This document shows positions 8,377-17,110 of a stretch of DNA of 64,000 nucleotides, in pieces. Position 1 is the first letter of the stretch, and every line of letters begins with the position of its first letter. The translations under genes and the position numbers were made by a program. Source of the stretch: Mangrovivirga cuniculi (GTDB taxonomy: Bacteria; Bacteroidota; Bacteroidia; Cytophagales; Cyclobacteriaceae); the NCBI RefSeq assembly GCF_005166025.1, contig NZ_CP028923.1, positions 981,001-1,045,000 of the forward strand. The letters run 5' to 3'. A model generated the notes under the pieces. It saw only the letters and a program-made list of their open reading frames with translations. It was not told where the DNA came from and made no database searches.

Positions 8377-9450
8377 ATGGTATTTGGATTATTTAAAAAG
8401 AAAAAGAAAAAACCTTCAGGTCCGGATTATGTGGACCTTTCAGTTAAAGATATTATTAAAGAAACACCCGATGCCATCACTATCGTTTTTGATGCCCCAG
8501 ATATGGATTATAAGCCAGGGCAATTTCTAACTTTAATTAGTGATATTAACGGAGAGGAAATCAGGCGATCATATTCTCTTTGCACGTATAAAGAAATAGA
8601 TGAATATCCTGCAGTGACTGTAAAAAGAGTGCAGGGTGGAAAAATGTCTAATTATTTAAATGAAGCTCTTCATATAGGTGATACAATTACTGTAATGAAG
8701 CCAAAAGGCCATTTTACGGTAGAGACAAATCAGGCAAACGGTCGTCATATAGTATTATTTGGTGCCGGAAGTGGTATCACTCCATTAAAAGGTATTGCTT
8801 CTCAGGTATTAGAGGACGAACCAAATTCAACTGTTTCATTGATCTATGCCAACAGAAACCATGAATCTATAATTTTCAGAAATGCCTGGACAGAAATGAT
8901 AGCAAAATATGAAAATAGATTGAGTGTAAGTCATATCTTGGAAGAGGCATCGGATAATTTTGAAGCGAGAACGGGGCTTCCCTCAAAAGAAATGCTTGTT
9001 GAGCTGGTGAATGATCTGACCGGTAAAGATCCTGCATATTATTTCATGTGTGGACCTGCTCCTTTTATGGAAAAAGTAGAAGAAGCACTGGAAGAACTTA
9101 ATGTTCCGAAGGAAATAGTTAAGAAAGAAAGCTTTACTCCTGCAAAGAAAAAAGAAATTGAAACGGACCAGTCTGTACAAAGGACTGTAAAAGTGATTAT
9201 AGATGATGAAGAACATGATGTAACTGTTCAACCCGGGCAGAGTATCCTTGAAGCAGGTTTAATCATGGATCTTGATATGCCTTTTAGTTGCCAGAGTGGT
9301 ATGTGTACGGCTTGCAGAGCTAAGTGCCTGAACGGAAAAGTATCAATGGAAGAAAGTGATGCTTTGACAGATGAAGAATTAGAAGAAGGATATGTGCTTA
9401 CGTGTGTAGGCCATCCTGAAACAGATGATGTAAAACTGGAATTTGACTGA
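8377..9450 (+). CDS. FAD/NAD(P)H- and 2Fe-2S-containing oxidoreductase (PaaE-like ferredoxin reductase)
   Basis: Flavoprotein reductase passing electrons from NAD(P)H through FAD to a plant-type 2Fe-2S cluster. Order: FAD-binding barrel with RRSYSLCT (about residues 63-70), nucleotide-binding domain with GAGSGITPLKG and YFMCGPAPFM, then a C-terminal ferredoxin domain. The cluster ligands are Cys305, Cys310, Cys313 and Cys343. The layout matches PaaE of the phenylacetyl-CoA epoxidase and similar monooxygenase reductases. No paaABCD genes are here, so the partner oxygenase is unknown. ATG 8377 is preferred to an in-frame TTG at 8368. A TAnnTTTG box (8344-8351) lies 26 bases upstream and could be the -7 element, though no -33 TTG is properly spaced. 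Confidence 0.88.
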   Translation: MVFGLFKKKKKKPSGPDYVDLSVKDIIKETPDAITIVFDAPDMDYKPGQFLTLISDINGEEIRRSYSLCTYKEIDEYPAVTVKRVQGGKMSNYLNEALHIGDTITVMKPKGHFTVETNQANGRHIVLFGAGSGITPLKGIASQVLEDEPNSTVSLIYANRNHESIIFRNAWTEMIAKYENRLSVSHILEEASDNFEARTGLPSKEMLVELVNDLTGKDPAYYFMCGPAPFMEKVEEALEELNVPKEIVKKESFTPAKKKEIETDQSVQRTVKVIIDDEEHDVTVQPGQSILEAGLIMDLDMPFSCQSGMCTACRAKCLNGKVSMEESDALTDEELEEGYVLTCVGHPETDDVKLEFD

Positions 9451-9451
9451 A

Positions 9452-11179
9452 ATGATTGATACTACAAATACAACTGATAAACCTGAAAGACATTTCCTGC
9501 CACAGGAACTGAAGGTGAATAGCTGGGATGAAATTAAACCATTTTTTGATAACCTTGTTGAACGCGAAATCGGAACTGAGGAAGACCTGAGAAAGTGGTT
9601 TCGAGATAGAAGCGAGTTAGAAGCAGTTATTTCCGAAAACCTTGGATGGAGATATATCAGAATGACGACGGATACCGGGAATGAAAAATATGTAGAAGAT
9701 TATAAAAATTTCATTCAAAATATTCAGCCCCATATCTCCCCATATTCAGATAAGCTTAATAAAAAGGCTGTAGAAAGCGATTACCTTAAGAATATCGAGA
9801 AGGAGAAGGCCTATTTCATTTTATCCAGGGGGATGAAGGAAAACATTAAGATTTTCAAGGAAGAAAATATCCCTCTTCAAACTAAGGCTCAGACTAAATC
9901 ACAGGAATATGGCTCGATAACCGGAGGAATGACTATCGAGCTTAATGGAGAAGAATTAACACTCCAACAGGCAGGCGATTTTTTATTGAGTCCTGATCGA
10001 AATTTACGCGAAAAAGTTTATAAGAAAATTAGTGAGAGGAGGCTTCAAGATAAGTCAAAGCTTGATGATATTTTTAATGAGCTAATTACCCTGAGAGATC
10101 AGATGGGTAAAAACTCAGGGTTTAAAAACTACCGTGATTACAAGTTTTCAGCAATGGGTAGGTTTGATTATTCTGTTGAAGATTGTTTTGCTTTCCATGA
10201 TTCTGTTTCTAAAGAAGTCGTGCCACTATTAAATAAAATGGCTGAAAGGCGAAAAGAAACTCTTGATGTTGACCATCTGAGACCATGGGACAAAAGCGTG
10301 GACCCGGAAGGCAATACTCCTTTAAAGCCATTTGAAGGAGGAGAAGAGTTACTCGAAAAGACAATTAAAGTATTTGATAAGCTTGATCCTTATTTAGGTA
10401 AATGCCTCGTTCGAATGAAAGAAATGGGGCATCTCGATCTTGAAAGCAGAAAAGGCAAGGCTCCGGGTGGATATAATTATCCATTATCTGAGACCGGTGT
10501 TCCATTTATCTTCATGAATGCTACTACCAAATTGAGAGACATGGTAACACTTTTACATGAAGGAGGACATGCCGTACATTCATTTCTGGCCAATGATCTC
10601 GAATTAACTGATTTTAAACATACTCCATCAGAAGTTGCTGAATTGGCGAGTATGTCAATGGAGCTTTTGACTATGGATTATTGGGATATATTCTTCACAA
10701 ATGAAGAGGAATTGAAGCGAGCAAAAAAGGAACATCTTGAACAAATAATCCAGACGTTACCGTGGGTTGCAACAATAGATAAATTTCAACATTGGATCTA
10801 TGAAAATCCCGGGCATACTGTAGAAGAAAGGGATGCCGAGTGGGTAAAGATCTTTAGTGAGTTTGCAGACAATGTAACAGACTGGTCAGGATTAGAGAAA
10901 TTCAGAAAGAACCTGTGGCAGCGACAGCTTCATTTATTTGAAGTTCCTTTTTATTACATTGAGTATGGAATGGCTCAATTAGGTGCGGTTGCTGTCTGGA
11001 AAAATTTCAAGGAGGACAATGAGCAGGGGCTTGATAATTATAAAAATGCCCTGAAACTTGGATATACTAAAACAATTCCAGAGATATACGAAGCTGCTGG
11101 TATCTCATTTGATTTTTCATCTGAATATATCAGTGAATTAATGTCTTTCGTAAATGATGAATTGAATAAGATCGTGTGA
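9452..11179 (+). CDS. M3 family oligoendopeptidase (PepF-like)
   Basis: Zinc metallopeptidase of family M3 that cleaves short peptides in the cytoplasm. The 575 residues are the expected size. The active site is HEGGH (His369, Glu370, His373) with downstream EVAELASMSMELL supplying the third zinc ligand, and IEYGMAQLGA near the C-terminus is a family feature. There is no signal peptide. The ATG lies one base after the reductase stop; an in-frame TTG at 9443 would overlap that gene and is less likely. A strong hairpin terminator follows. Confidence 0.92.
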   Translation: MIDTTNTTDKPERHFLPQELKVNSWDEIKPFFDNLVEREIGTEEDLRKWFRDRSELEAVISENLGWRYIRMTTDTGNEKYVEDYKNFIQNIQPHISPYSDKLNKKAVESDYLKNIEKEKAYFILSRGMKENIKIFKEENIPLQTKAQTKSQEYGSITGGMTIELNGEELTLQQAGDFLLSPDRNLREKVYKKISERRLQDKSKLDDIFNELITLRDQMGKNSGFKNYRDYKFSAMGRFDYSVEDCFAFHDSVSKEVVPLLNKMAERRKETLDVDHLRPWDKSVDPEGNTPLKPFEGGEELLEKTIKVFDKLDPYLGKCLVRMKEMGHLDLESRKGKAPGGYNYPLSETGVPFIFMNATTKLRDMVTLLHEGGHAVHSFLANDLELTDFKHTPSEVAELASMSMELLTMDYWDIFFTNEEELKRAKKEHLEQIIQTLPWVATIDKFQHWIYENPGHTVEERDAEWVKIFSEFADNVTDWSGLEKFRKNLWQRQLHLFEVPFYYIEYGMAQLGAVAVWKNFKEDNEQGLDNYKNALKLGYTKTIPEIYEAAGISFDFSSEYISELMSFVNDELNKIV

Positions 11180-11191
11180 TAAAGTAAAACT

Positions 11192-11226
11192 AAAAAAAAG
11201 GGTGTTCAATTGAGCACCCTTTTTTT
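11192..11226. terminator. bidirectional rho-independent terminator
   Basis: The hairpin 11200-11219 pairs GGGTGTTC with GAGCACCC (one G-T pair). It has eight A before it and seven T after it, so it can end the peptidase transcript and the convergent receiver transcript. Confidence 0.9.
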
Positions 11227-11704
11227 ATGCAGTAAATATTCCATACAATATCACACCAATTATTATGGCCAGAAGAATCAATCCAAAGAATACATTTACT
11301 TTTTTTCTTTGCCCGGTGTAGTAACTTCTAAGTTTCTTTTCAATTTCAATTCCAGCTTCTTCATTAGAAGTAATTGCTCCTTCTGCTCCAGCTTTGATCG
11401 ATTCTTCAATGATCACTTCATTAGTTCCTTCTTTGAAAAGAACATAAATTGGCAAATTTTTATATTTCTGTCTGATTCTTTTGATCAGATCAATTCCATT
11501 CAATCCCTTAATGTTAATGTCGGTTACAACAGCCCAGGGTCGGGTATCATCAAGGTAGCTCAACAACTCATTACTTTCGGTAAAAGTCCGGATTTTCCTG
11601 AATCCTTTGTCTTCAAGATGCATTTTTATGAGTTCCAGCTTCATTTCCTCATGAGCACCGATAACCAGCGGCTGATGTCTTGTGGTTAACATGCTTATTC
11701 CCAT
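11225..11704 (-). CDS. tail-anchored response-regulator receiver-like protein
   Basis: Residues 10-115 resemble a CheY-like receiver. The probable phosphoacceptor is Asp62 in VVTDINIKGLNG. The usual acidic pair on strand 1 is replaced by GAHEE, the switch Ser/Thr is not in its usual context and the Lys-Pro near the end is absent (AITSNEE), so the domain is partly degenerate. Residues 138-157 form a single membrane helix at the extreme C-terminus, with a basic RKK before it. This makes a tail-anchored protein with the receiver in the cytoplasm. There is no output domain. The stop codon lies in the terminator region shared with the peptidase gene. It is followed upstream by a lipoprotein and a membrane protein on the same strand. 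Confidence 0.7.
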   Translation of the reverse strand: MGISMLTTRHQPLVIGAHEEMKLELIKMHLEDKGFRKIRTFTESNELLSYLDDTRPWAVVTDINIKGLNGIDLIKRIRQKYKNLPIYVLFKEGTNEVIIEESIKAGAEGAITSNEEAGIEIEKKLRSYYTGQRKKVNVFFGLILLAIIIGVILYGIFTA

Positions 11705-11727
11705 TATAACTCTGGTTAGTGAAAATC

Positions 11728-12327
11728 TTATTCAGACGGAATAGTAAAAACTCCTTTTTCTTCAGGTTGTGTGCCGTTTTCAAAGCCTGCAATTGAATCG
11801 GGATAAGTAACTATGATCTCATTATATACTTTAGTATGAACATCATGATCAATTCGAAGCATTAAACGGTTATTATTTGCAGCTTCGATGCTATCCATCA
11901 GAGCTTTTGCATCTTCTGATTTTTCTTCAAGATTGATTTCATCAGCTGCTTCAAATAAATTCATCGTAAAGGTATCCGTGGCTGAATCATATTCGTCAAT
12001 TTTTTCAGAATCTTTTAAATCCTCTCTTGAATATTGTAATTCCTTAAGATCGTTAAGGTTGTTTTTAAGTTCCTCAGCTTTTTCTGATGAAAGGCCTTTA
12101 TTTTCCATTTCACTGATCAGTTGATTCATAAGATCAAATTTATTTTCATCTTCACTGATCATATTTTCCCAGCTACTGTCAGATTTGAATTTAACAGTAT
12201 TATACAGGGCATAAACCGAATCATAATTCACTAAATTTTCAGCTTTATCATCAGTTTTTGTACCACATGAAGCTGTAAATAATATTAGAAATACGATAAT
12301 CAGGTCACTAAAATGTTTTGTTCTCAT
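11728..12327 (-). CDS. hypothetical lipoprotein, acidic and helical
   Basis: I do not recognise a family. Residues 1-21 form a lipoprotein signal with lipobox TASC (Cys21). The mature part is about 178 residues, rich in Glu, Asp, Asn and Lys, and mostly helical by pattern (repeats of ENK, SEKAEEL, EEKSEDA). It ends with a short extended segment near VTYPDS and GVFTIPSE. It lies two bases from the membrane-protein gene upstream and 23 bases from the receiver gene downstream, so the three probably form one operon. Confidence 0.7.
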   Translation of the reverse strand: MRTKHFSDLIIVFLILFTASCGTKTDDKAENLVNYDSVYALYNTVKFKSDSSWENMISEDENKFDLMNQLISEMENKGLSSEKAEELKNNLNDLKELQYSREDLKDSEKIDEYDSATDTFTMNLFEAADEINLEEKSEDAKALMDSIEAANNNRLMLRIDHDVHTKVYNEIIVTYPDSIAGFENGTQPEEKGVFTIPSE

Positions 12328-12329
12328 AG

Positions 12330-12854
12330 TTAAAAAATTTTCCTTATTTCATTTTTTAAAGTGATCATAGCAGAAATCACAGGATTACTTTCGTCTTGCA
12401 TGCTTTCATTAAGCACGATTTTAGCAAGTTCAAGCCCGGGAGCATTTTTATCGCAACGACTAGCCGCATCATTAATCGAACTGATCATGAATTCTTTGGC
12501 ATTTTTGATTTGTTGCCAGGAATCATCGCTCATATAAATTTGTTGAGCGAGGTTGTGCTGATACTCATTGCTTATTTCATTGATAGCGACATATCTTAAC
12601 TCATCCGCTGTCAGATCATTTCTGTTAATCCTTGGGAATAAATTGTCTGGAGATATACGCTCTAAAAATAATGTCATCCTTTCGAAGGCTTGTAATCGTA
12701 TTGGAAGAGCTGCTTCGGCATTATTTGCTTTAATTTTAAGCTCTTTTTTATCGAGTTCCCTGGCAATAAATGATTTTGTAGCAAGATACATTGCTGTTAA
12801 AACCAATGCTGCCGGGATTGTGATTTTTAAAATATCACCGATAATTCCTTCCAT
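12330..12854 (-). CDS. conserved hypothetical membrane-anchored protein
   Basis: A 174-residue protein with one N-terminal membrane segment (about residues 8-28, KITIPAALVLTAMYLATKSF) and a helical cytoplasmic part. The stretch LPIRLQAFERMTLFLERI followed by a DELRYVAINEISNEYQHN segment looks conserved and similar proteins occur in Bacteroidota, but I cannot name a function. It is the first gene of the probable three-gene minus-strand operon; only two bases separate it from the lipoprotein gene. Confidence 0.7.
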   Translation of the reverse strand: MEGIIGDILKITIPAALVLTAMYLATKSFIARELDKKELKIKANNAEAALPIRLQAFERMTLFLERISPDNLFPRINRNDLTADELRYVAINEISNEYQHNLAQQIYMSDDSWQQIKNAKEFMISSINDAASRCDKNAPGLELAKIVLNESMQDESNPVISAMITLKNEIRKIF

Positions 12855-12931
12855 AAATTAAAAATTAAATTAACAAAAACTGAAATATTACGATATACTA
12901 ATAAAACCTAAAATTATAAAGAAATTTGTAT

Positions 12932-12964
12932 CAGATTGACAATCTGTATGAATTATTACCTTTT
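12932..12964 (+). promoter_or_regulatory. candidate promoter with palindrome upstream of the hesB-like gene
   Basis: CAGATTG-A-CAATCTG (12932-12946) is a perfect seven-base inverted repeat. Its TTG (12936-12938) is 18 bases from TACCTTTT (12957-12964), which differs by one base from the Bacteroidota -7 box TAnnTTTG. The start codon is 27 bases further on. Promoter call is by pattern only; the repeat could be an operator. Confidence 0.45.
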
Positions 12965-12991
12965 TAGACTTTTTTAAACAGAGGTTGAAGA

Positions 12992-13303
12992 ATGAAAACA
13001 ATAGAATTTAGTAAATCTGCTTTAGCAGAAGTAAAAAATATCATGACCAAGAAAGGTATACCGGAAGGATATGGACTTAGAGTAGGAGCCAAGGGAGCCG
13101 GCTGCGGGGGTATGTCTTTTGCTCTTGGTTTTGATAAGAAAAAGGAAAATGATGACCATTTTGAGATAGAAGGTATTCCGGTATATGTTGAAAAAAAATT
13201 TGTTATGTATTTACTGGGAATGGTTGTTGATTTTTATGAAGGAAGTGAGGCGAGGGGCTTTCTTTTTCTGAAAAAGGAAGATTTTGAAGGTGAGCTGGTT
13301 TAA
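12992..13303 (+). CDS. HesB/IscA-like protein lacking the C-terminal Cys-Gly-Cys
   Basis: A 103-residue member of the HesB/IscA iron-sulfur assembly fold. The region RVGAKGAGCGGMSFALGFD (residues 26-44) aligns with the family GGCSG segment and contains Cys38, the only cysteine. The later DFYEGSEARGFLF matches the family segment before the metal-binding CxC, but the protein ends soon after with no CxC. Canonical IscA uses all three cysteines, so iron or cluster binding would have to differ here or be lost. The stop is real and no downstream frame supplies a CGC tail. Alone on its transcript, with a palindrome upstream. Confidence 0.8.
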   Translation: MKTIEFSKSALAEVKNIMTKKGIPEGYGLRVGAKGAGCGGMSFALGFDKKKENDDHFEIEGIPVYVEKKFVMYLLGMVVDFYEGSEARGFLFLKKEDFEGELV

Positions 13304-13360
13304 ACTTAATTGAATTGGTTATTTTTGGCTCTTTATTAATTATTCGGATAAGATCACATC

Positions 13361-14704
13361 ATGGAATTAACAGATTTAACTGCAATATCACCTGTAGATG
13401 GTAGGTACAGGTCAAAAACAGATTCATTAGCTGAATATTTTTCGGAATATGGCCTGATAAAATACAGAGTGAGAATAGAGATTGAATATTTTATCGCACT
13501 ATGCGAACAAAAAATACCTCAATTATCTTCTGTAGATGCAGATAAGTTTGAATCACTAAGGTCAATTTATAAAGAATTTACTCTCGATGATGCAAAGGCT
13601 ATCAAAGAGATAGAAAAAACAACCAATCATGATGTGAAAGCAGTTGAATATCTTATTAAAGAGAAATTTGATGCTTTGGGACTAGAGGATGTTAAAGAAT
13701 TTGTTCATTTTGGCCTTACCTCTCAGGATATTAACAATACTGCAATCCCATTATCTATTAAGGAAGCACATGAAAAAGTATTGTTACCTGCCCTTAATAA
13801 TGTTATTGAATTGATGTCAGGCATTGCAGAAGACTGGAAAGATATTTCGATGCTGGCAAAAACACATGGACAGCCTGCCTCTCCAACGAGATTGGGTAAA
13901 GAGATTGAAGTTTTTGTTTCCAGATTAACAGAGCAATTAAAGCAATTGGAAGCAGTTCCTTTTGCCGCAAAGTTTGGCGGGGCTACAGGTAATTTTAATG
14001 CACATAACGTAGCTTATCCAGGAGAGAACTGGCATAAGTTTGGGAATAAGTTCGTTACTGAATACCTGGGTCTTAAAAGAAGTTACCCGACAACTCAAAT
14101 TGAGCACTATGATCACCTGGCAGCTTATTTTGATGCCTGGAAAAGAATTAATACGATACTTCTGGACTTCAGTAAAGATATATGGCAATATGTTGCAATG
14201 AATTACTTTAAGCAGAAGATAAAGAAAGGTGAAGTAGGGTCTTCTGCTATGCCACACAAGGTTAATCCAATAGATTTTGAAAATGCAGAAGGTAATCTTG
14301 GAATTGCTAATTCCCAGCTAATATTTCTTGGCGGAAAGTTACCTGTGTCAAGATTACAAAGAGATCTTACTGACAGCACAGTTTTAAGAAATGTAGGGGT
14401 TCCTTTTGGTCACATATTAATATCACTGGCCTCGTTAACAAAAGGTATTGGTAAGCTTGAGTTGAATAAGTCTGCTATTGATCATGATCTTGAAGAAAAC
14501 TGGGCTGTTGTAGCTGAGGCAATTCAGACAATTTTACGAAGAGAAGGATATCCAAAACCTTATGAAGCCCTGAAGTCTTTGACCAGGAAAAATGAAAAGA
14601 TCACAGAATCAACAATCAAAAGCTTTATCTCAGAACTGAATGTAAACGAGAGTATAAAGAAGGAATTAAGCGACATAACACCATTTAACTATACAGGAAT
14701 ATAA
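13361..14704 (+). CDS. purB: adenylosuccinate lyase
   Basis: Purine biosynthesis enzyme with two steps: SAICAR to AICAR plus fumarate, and adenylosuccinate to AMP plus fumarate. The 447 residues have the superfamily signature GSSAMPHKVNP (from residue 293), the KTHGQPASPTRLGKE region and TSQDINNTA. Overall it resembles the E. coli-type PurB. ATG 13361 is well placed, and a TATTTTTG box at 13320-13327 may be its -7 element. A small membrane protein gene starts 12 bases after the stop. Confidence 0.95.
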   Translation: MELTDLTAISPVDGRYRSKTDSLAEYFSEYGLIKYRVRIEIEYFIALCEQKIPQLSSVDADKFESLRSIYKEFTLDDAKAIKEIEKTTNHDVKAVEYLIKEKFDALGLEDVKEFVHFGLTSQDINNTAIPLSIKEAHEKVLLPALNNVIELMSGIAEDWKDISMLAKTHGQPASPTRLGKEIEVFVSRLTEQLKQLEAVPFAAKFGGATGNFNAHNVAYPGENWHKFGNKFVTEYLGLKRSYPTTQIEHYDHLAAYFDAWKRINTILLDFSKDIWQYVAMNYFKQKIKKGEVGSSAMPHKVNPIDFENAEGNLGIANSQLIFLGGKLPVSRLQRDLTDSTVLRNVGVPFGHILISLASLTKGIGKLELNKSAIDHDLEENWAVVAEAIQTILRREGYPKPYEALKSLTRKNEKITESTIKSFISELNVNESIKKELSDITPFNYTGI

Positions 14705-14716
14705 ACTCCTTTAATT

Positions 14717-15184
14717 ATGAATAATAAATCATTCATAACCAGGATGTCATTGTTATATTATTTTACTCTGGCATTACCACTGGGATTTTTTGTTTACGTC
14801 TGGCTTCATTTCTATGATGGTTCACTACAACCTTTGATGCCTGAAGTGGATATTACTACAAATCTCATGATAATCGCAATAATCTTATTGAGTGCTGTTG
14901 GAGGGATTATTTATTATAAGAGATCAATACAAAACGCAATTAATGCACAGAATCTCAGGTTAAAGCTAACAGGTTTTATGACTTCAAATATTGTTTTGTT
15001 TGCAGCTTTTGAAGTAGCCTCCCTGGCTGCTGTATTCGGTTACTTTCTTTCTGAAAGTGGATTGTTTCTGGCGGTGTATGTCGGTTTGCTATTTTATTCG
15101 ACAACAAAATTACGACCTGAAAGGGAACGGGTGATAAAAGATCTCAAACTGAGTGAAGAAGAGAAAGAACAATTGGAAATATAG
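14717..15184 (+). CDS. hypothetical four-helix membrane protein
   Basis: I do not recognise a family. The 155 residues contain four membrane segments: about 10-30, 48-66, 87-107 and 111-128. A charged C-terminus with LKLSEEEKEQ follows. Helix 3 begins in the TGFMTSNIVLFAAFEVASLAA stretch. It lies close behind purB and before a strong terminator, so it is probably the last gene of that transcript. Confidence 0.7.
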   Translation: MNNKSFITRMSLLYYFTLALPLGFFVYVWLHFYDGSLQPLMPEVDITTNLMIIAIILLSAVGGIIYYKRSIQNAINAQNLRLKLTGFMTSNIVLFAAFEVASLAAVFGYFLSESGLFLAVYVGLLFYSTTKLRPERERVIKDLKLSEEEKEQLEI

Positions 15185-15196
15185 AAAACAGAAAAA

Positions 15197-15219
15197 GGGG
15201 GCGAATCGCCCCCTTTTTT
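15197..15219. terminator. bidirectional rho-independent terminator
   Basis: GGGGGC (15197-15202) pairs with GCCCCC (15208-15213). It is flanked by A on the left and six T (15214-15219) on the right. It separates the convergent purB and outer-membrane protein transcripts. Confidence 0.9.
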
Positions 15220-15221
15220 AA

Positions 15222-16307
15222 TTAGAATATGAATCCAAAGCTTACTGCATTTAAATCCGGGGCATTTACATCATCAAATACCGGGTTAAGATCATAGTCC
15301 ACAAAGAAGTTAAAGTTTCCATAGCCTATTTGAGCTCTTAATCCATATCTGAAATTATTCATGTTAAAGCTTGAGAAGTCTTTATCTTTCTCCTTGTCAC
15401 CCTCAAAATTGTAAGTGTATTTTGAATAGCTGGCTAGTCGGTAACCTACAAAGCCTCCAAAACCTACTCTAAAGCTTTTCTTATTATATCTTGTCACATT
15501 TCTAATACTTCCGTCACTCAATTCTATTGGTTTCTTTTTGTATGAGAAATCAAGCATTGGAACAAAGTGCATTGTAGCATAAGAAGCTGTTAGTTTACTT
15601 TTTATAAAACCAAGCTCAGGATTTTGATCCTGCGTGAAAACTACTCCTGTTTCAGTTTTGGAAATTCGGGTAGCAGGATCATCAAATTTAAAGTTGTACC
15701 AATGGATACCAGCTCCCCATAATAGAAACAAAGGTCCACCGAAAGATGATTTATTCTCGATAGTACCTCCTATGCGAGCACTATGCCATGGTTTCACTGC
15801 ATATTGGGAATTACCTGAAGGGAAATCAGATCCTTCAACCCAATTATTTAATCCATATTCAATATGACCTGTAGTTTTTGTACCAGGCCTTTTCCTGTTA
15901 TCTTCAACTTTGCCATGTTTTCGAGGATATTGAATAACTAATTCCTCATCGCCCTGATCATCTTCGTAATCTTCACCTTCTACCAATACCTCAGTGGAGC
16001 CATCAGATTTGATGATATAAATTTTTCCTTTATCCTCTTTTATGATTCGAGCATAATCAGATTCATTTTTAATTATAATTCTTTTGAATTCATCCGAGTC
16101 ACCAGAATCAAGATGGTACCGATAATCATCAACAATCTTATTTAGATTGTAATTTCGTATTACCTCAAGCCCCAAAGTATCGTTATATTGAATTATGACA
16201 GTATTATTGCCAGGGAATTCAAGTTTTAGAGTATCGGGATTCTGACCATAAGAATTTGTAGCTGTAAGAAATATTGAAGCCAGAATAAAAATTATTTTCG
16301 TTTTCAT
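15222..16307 (-). CDS. putative outer-membrane beta-barrel protein of an ECF-sigma operon
   Basis: Residues 1-22 are a signal peptide ending near SYGQ. An acidic N-terminal domain of about 110 residues contains DKGKIYIIKSDGSTEVLVEG. The rest has alternating aromatic strands (for example FRVGFGGFVGYRLASYSKY) and ends in FGFIF, a barrel-like C-terminus. No known enzyme motif is visible. It is the third gene after the ECF sigma factor and the anti-sigma-like gene (two bases apart from the latter), a layout common in Bacteroidota where the barrel may be the main target or a sensor. Function unknown. Confidence 0.7.
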   Translation of the reverse strand: MKTKIIFILASIFLTATNSYGQNPDTLKLEFPGNNTVIIQYNDTLGLEVIRNYNLNKIVDDYRYHLDSGDSDEFKRIIIKNESDYARIIKEDKGKIYIIKSDGSTEVLVEGEDYEDDQGDEELVIQYPRKHGKVEDNRKRPGTKTTGHIEYGLNNWVEGSDFPSGNSQYAVKPWHSARIGGTIENKSSFGGPLFLLWGAGIHWYNFKFDDPATRISKTETGVVFTQDQNPELGFIKSKLTASYATMHFVPMLDFSYKKKPIELSDGSIRNVTRYNKKSFRVGFGGFVGYRLASYSKYTYNFEGDKEKDKDFSSFNMNNFRYGLRAQIGYGNFNFFVDYDLNPVFDDVNAPDLNAVSFGFIF

Positions 16308-16309
16308 AC

Positions 16310-17110
16310 CTATTCAGTTTCTAAGTTTTTGTTTTTACCATTGAATGCGAGTAACTGACTGGTAGTGTTTTTGATCGATTTAAAAATCTTTTTACTTTCA
16401 TTGGTAGCCTTTGAGTCAGAGGCAAGTGATTCAAGCAATGAATCATCACCCCACATCTGCTCTTCACCTAAGTTTCCTTGATCCGTAGGTTCAGGCTTTG
16501 TTGTTTTTGTAGCAACCTTTCCGAAGGTTAAAGTAACTGATTGAGACTGATCAGATATTTTTTCCTCCATCTGTGGTTCTGTAATATTTTTTAATTCTTT
16601 TCCGTCAGCAAGCATATTTTTTGTTTGAATTTGTTCTGTCTGCTCAACTGACTCCTGCATGTTAATTTTTTTAGGGTTTGATGATTTTGTATTATTTGCT
16701 ACTTCGATTTGTTTTCCGGAATCGGTAGCTGATTTGCTTGTAATCGCTTCGACCTTTTTTCCTTCATTTTCATTTTCAGTTATTGTAGAGTTATTGGTAT
16801 TATCCGCAATTAATTCTTCAGTTTTTATCGGAGTATTTAATTTTTCATCGTTCTTTTCAATTTGTGGAATGTTCAATTCTTCAGTTTGCTGAACCAAAAT
16901 ATCTTCTTCTTCAGGTAACTGAAATAACACTATTGAAGCAACTCCAAGGAATAAAATAGCGGCAGCCACCCTGTAAAATATCCGTTTTTTGGACTTGCTT
17001 TTTTTCTGCTTCAGCATTTTATCCAGATCCTCCCACGCTTTTGGTGACGGATCAGACTCATGGGTGCTGAGTTTATCTCTAAAGAGCTTGTCTAAATTTG
17101 AATTATCCAT
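16310..17110 (-). CDS. putative anti-sigma-like single-pass membrane protein
   Basis: The cytoplasmic N-terminus (residues 1-42) has the Bacteroidota pattern LFRDKLSTHESDPSPKAWEDL. It is followed by one membrane helix (about 46-65, AAAILFLGVASIVLFQL) and a long low-complexity periplasmic region rich in Glu, Asn, Thr and Lys. Its gene overlaps by eight bases the end of the sigma factor gene. Position and layout suggest it holds or modulates the sigma factor, but there is no HxxxCxxC zinc anti-sigma motif, so this is inference. Confidence 0.65.
   Translation of the reverse strand: MDNSNLDKLFRDKLSTHESDPSPKAWEDLDKMLKQKKSKSKKRIFYRVAAAILFLGVASIVLFQLPEEEDILVQQTEELNIPQIEKNDEKLNTPIKTEELIADNTNNSTITENENEGKKVEAITSKSATDSGKQIEVANNTKSSNPKKINMQESVEQTEQIQTKNMLADGKELKNITEPQMEEKISDQSQSVTLTFGKVATKTTKPEPTDQGNLGEEQMWGDDSLLESLASDSKATNESKKIFKSIKNTTSQLLAFNGKNKNLETE

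Noticed and set aside
11210-11689. 159-codon plus-strand frame over the receiver gene
   Set aside because: It is the antisense shadow of the receiver gene: rich in Ser, Phe and Asn, begins inside the terminator and has no domain.
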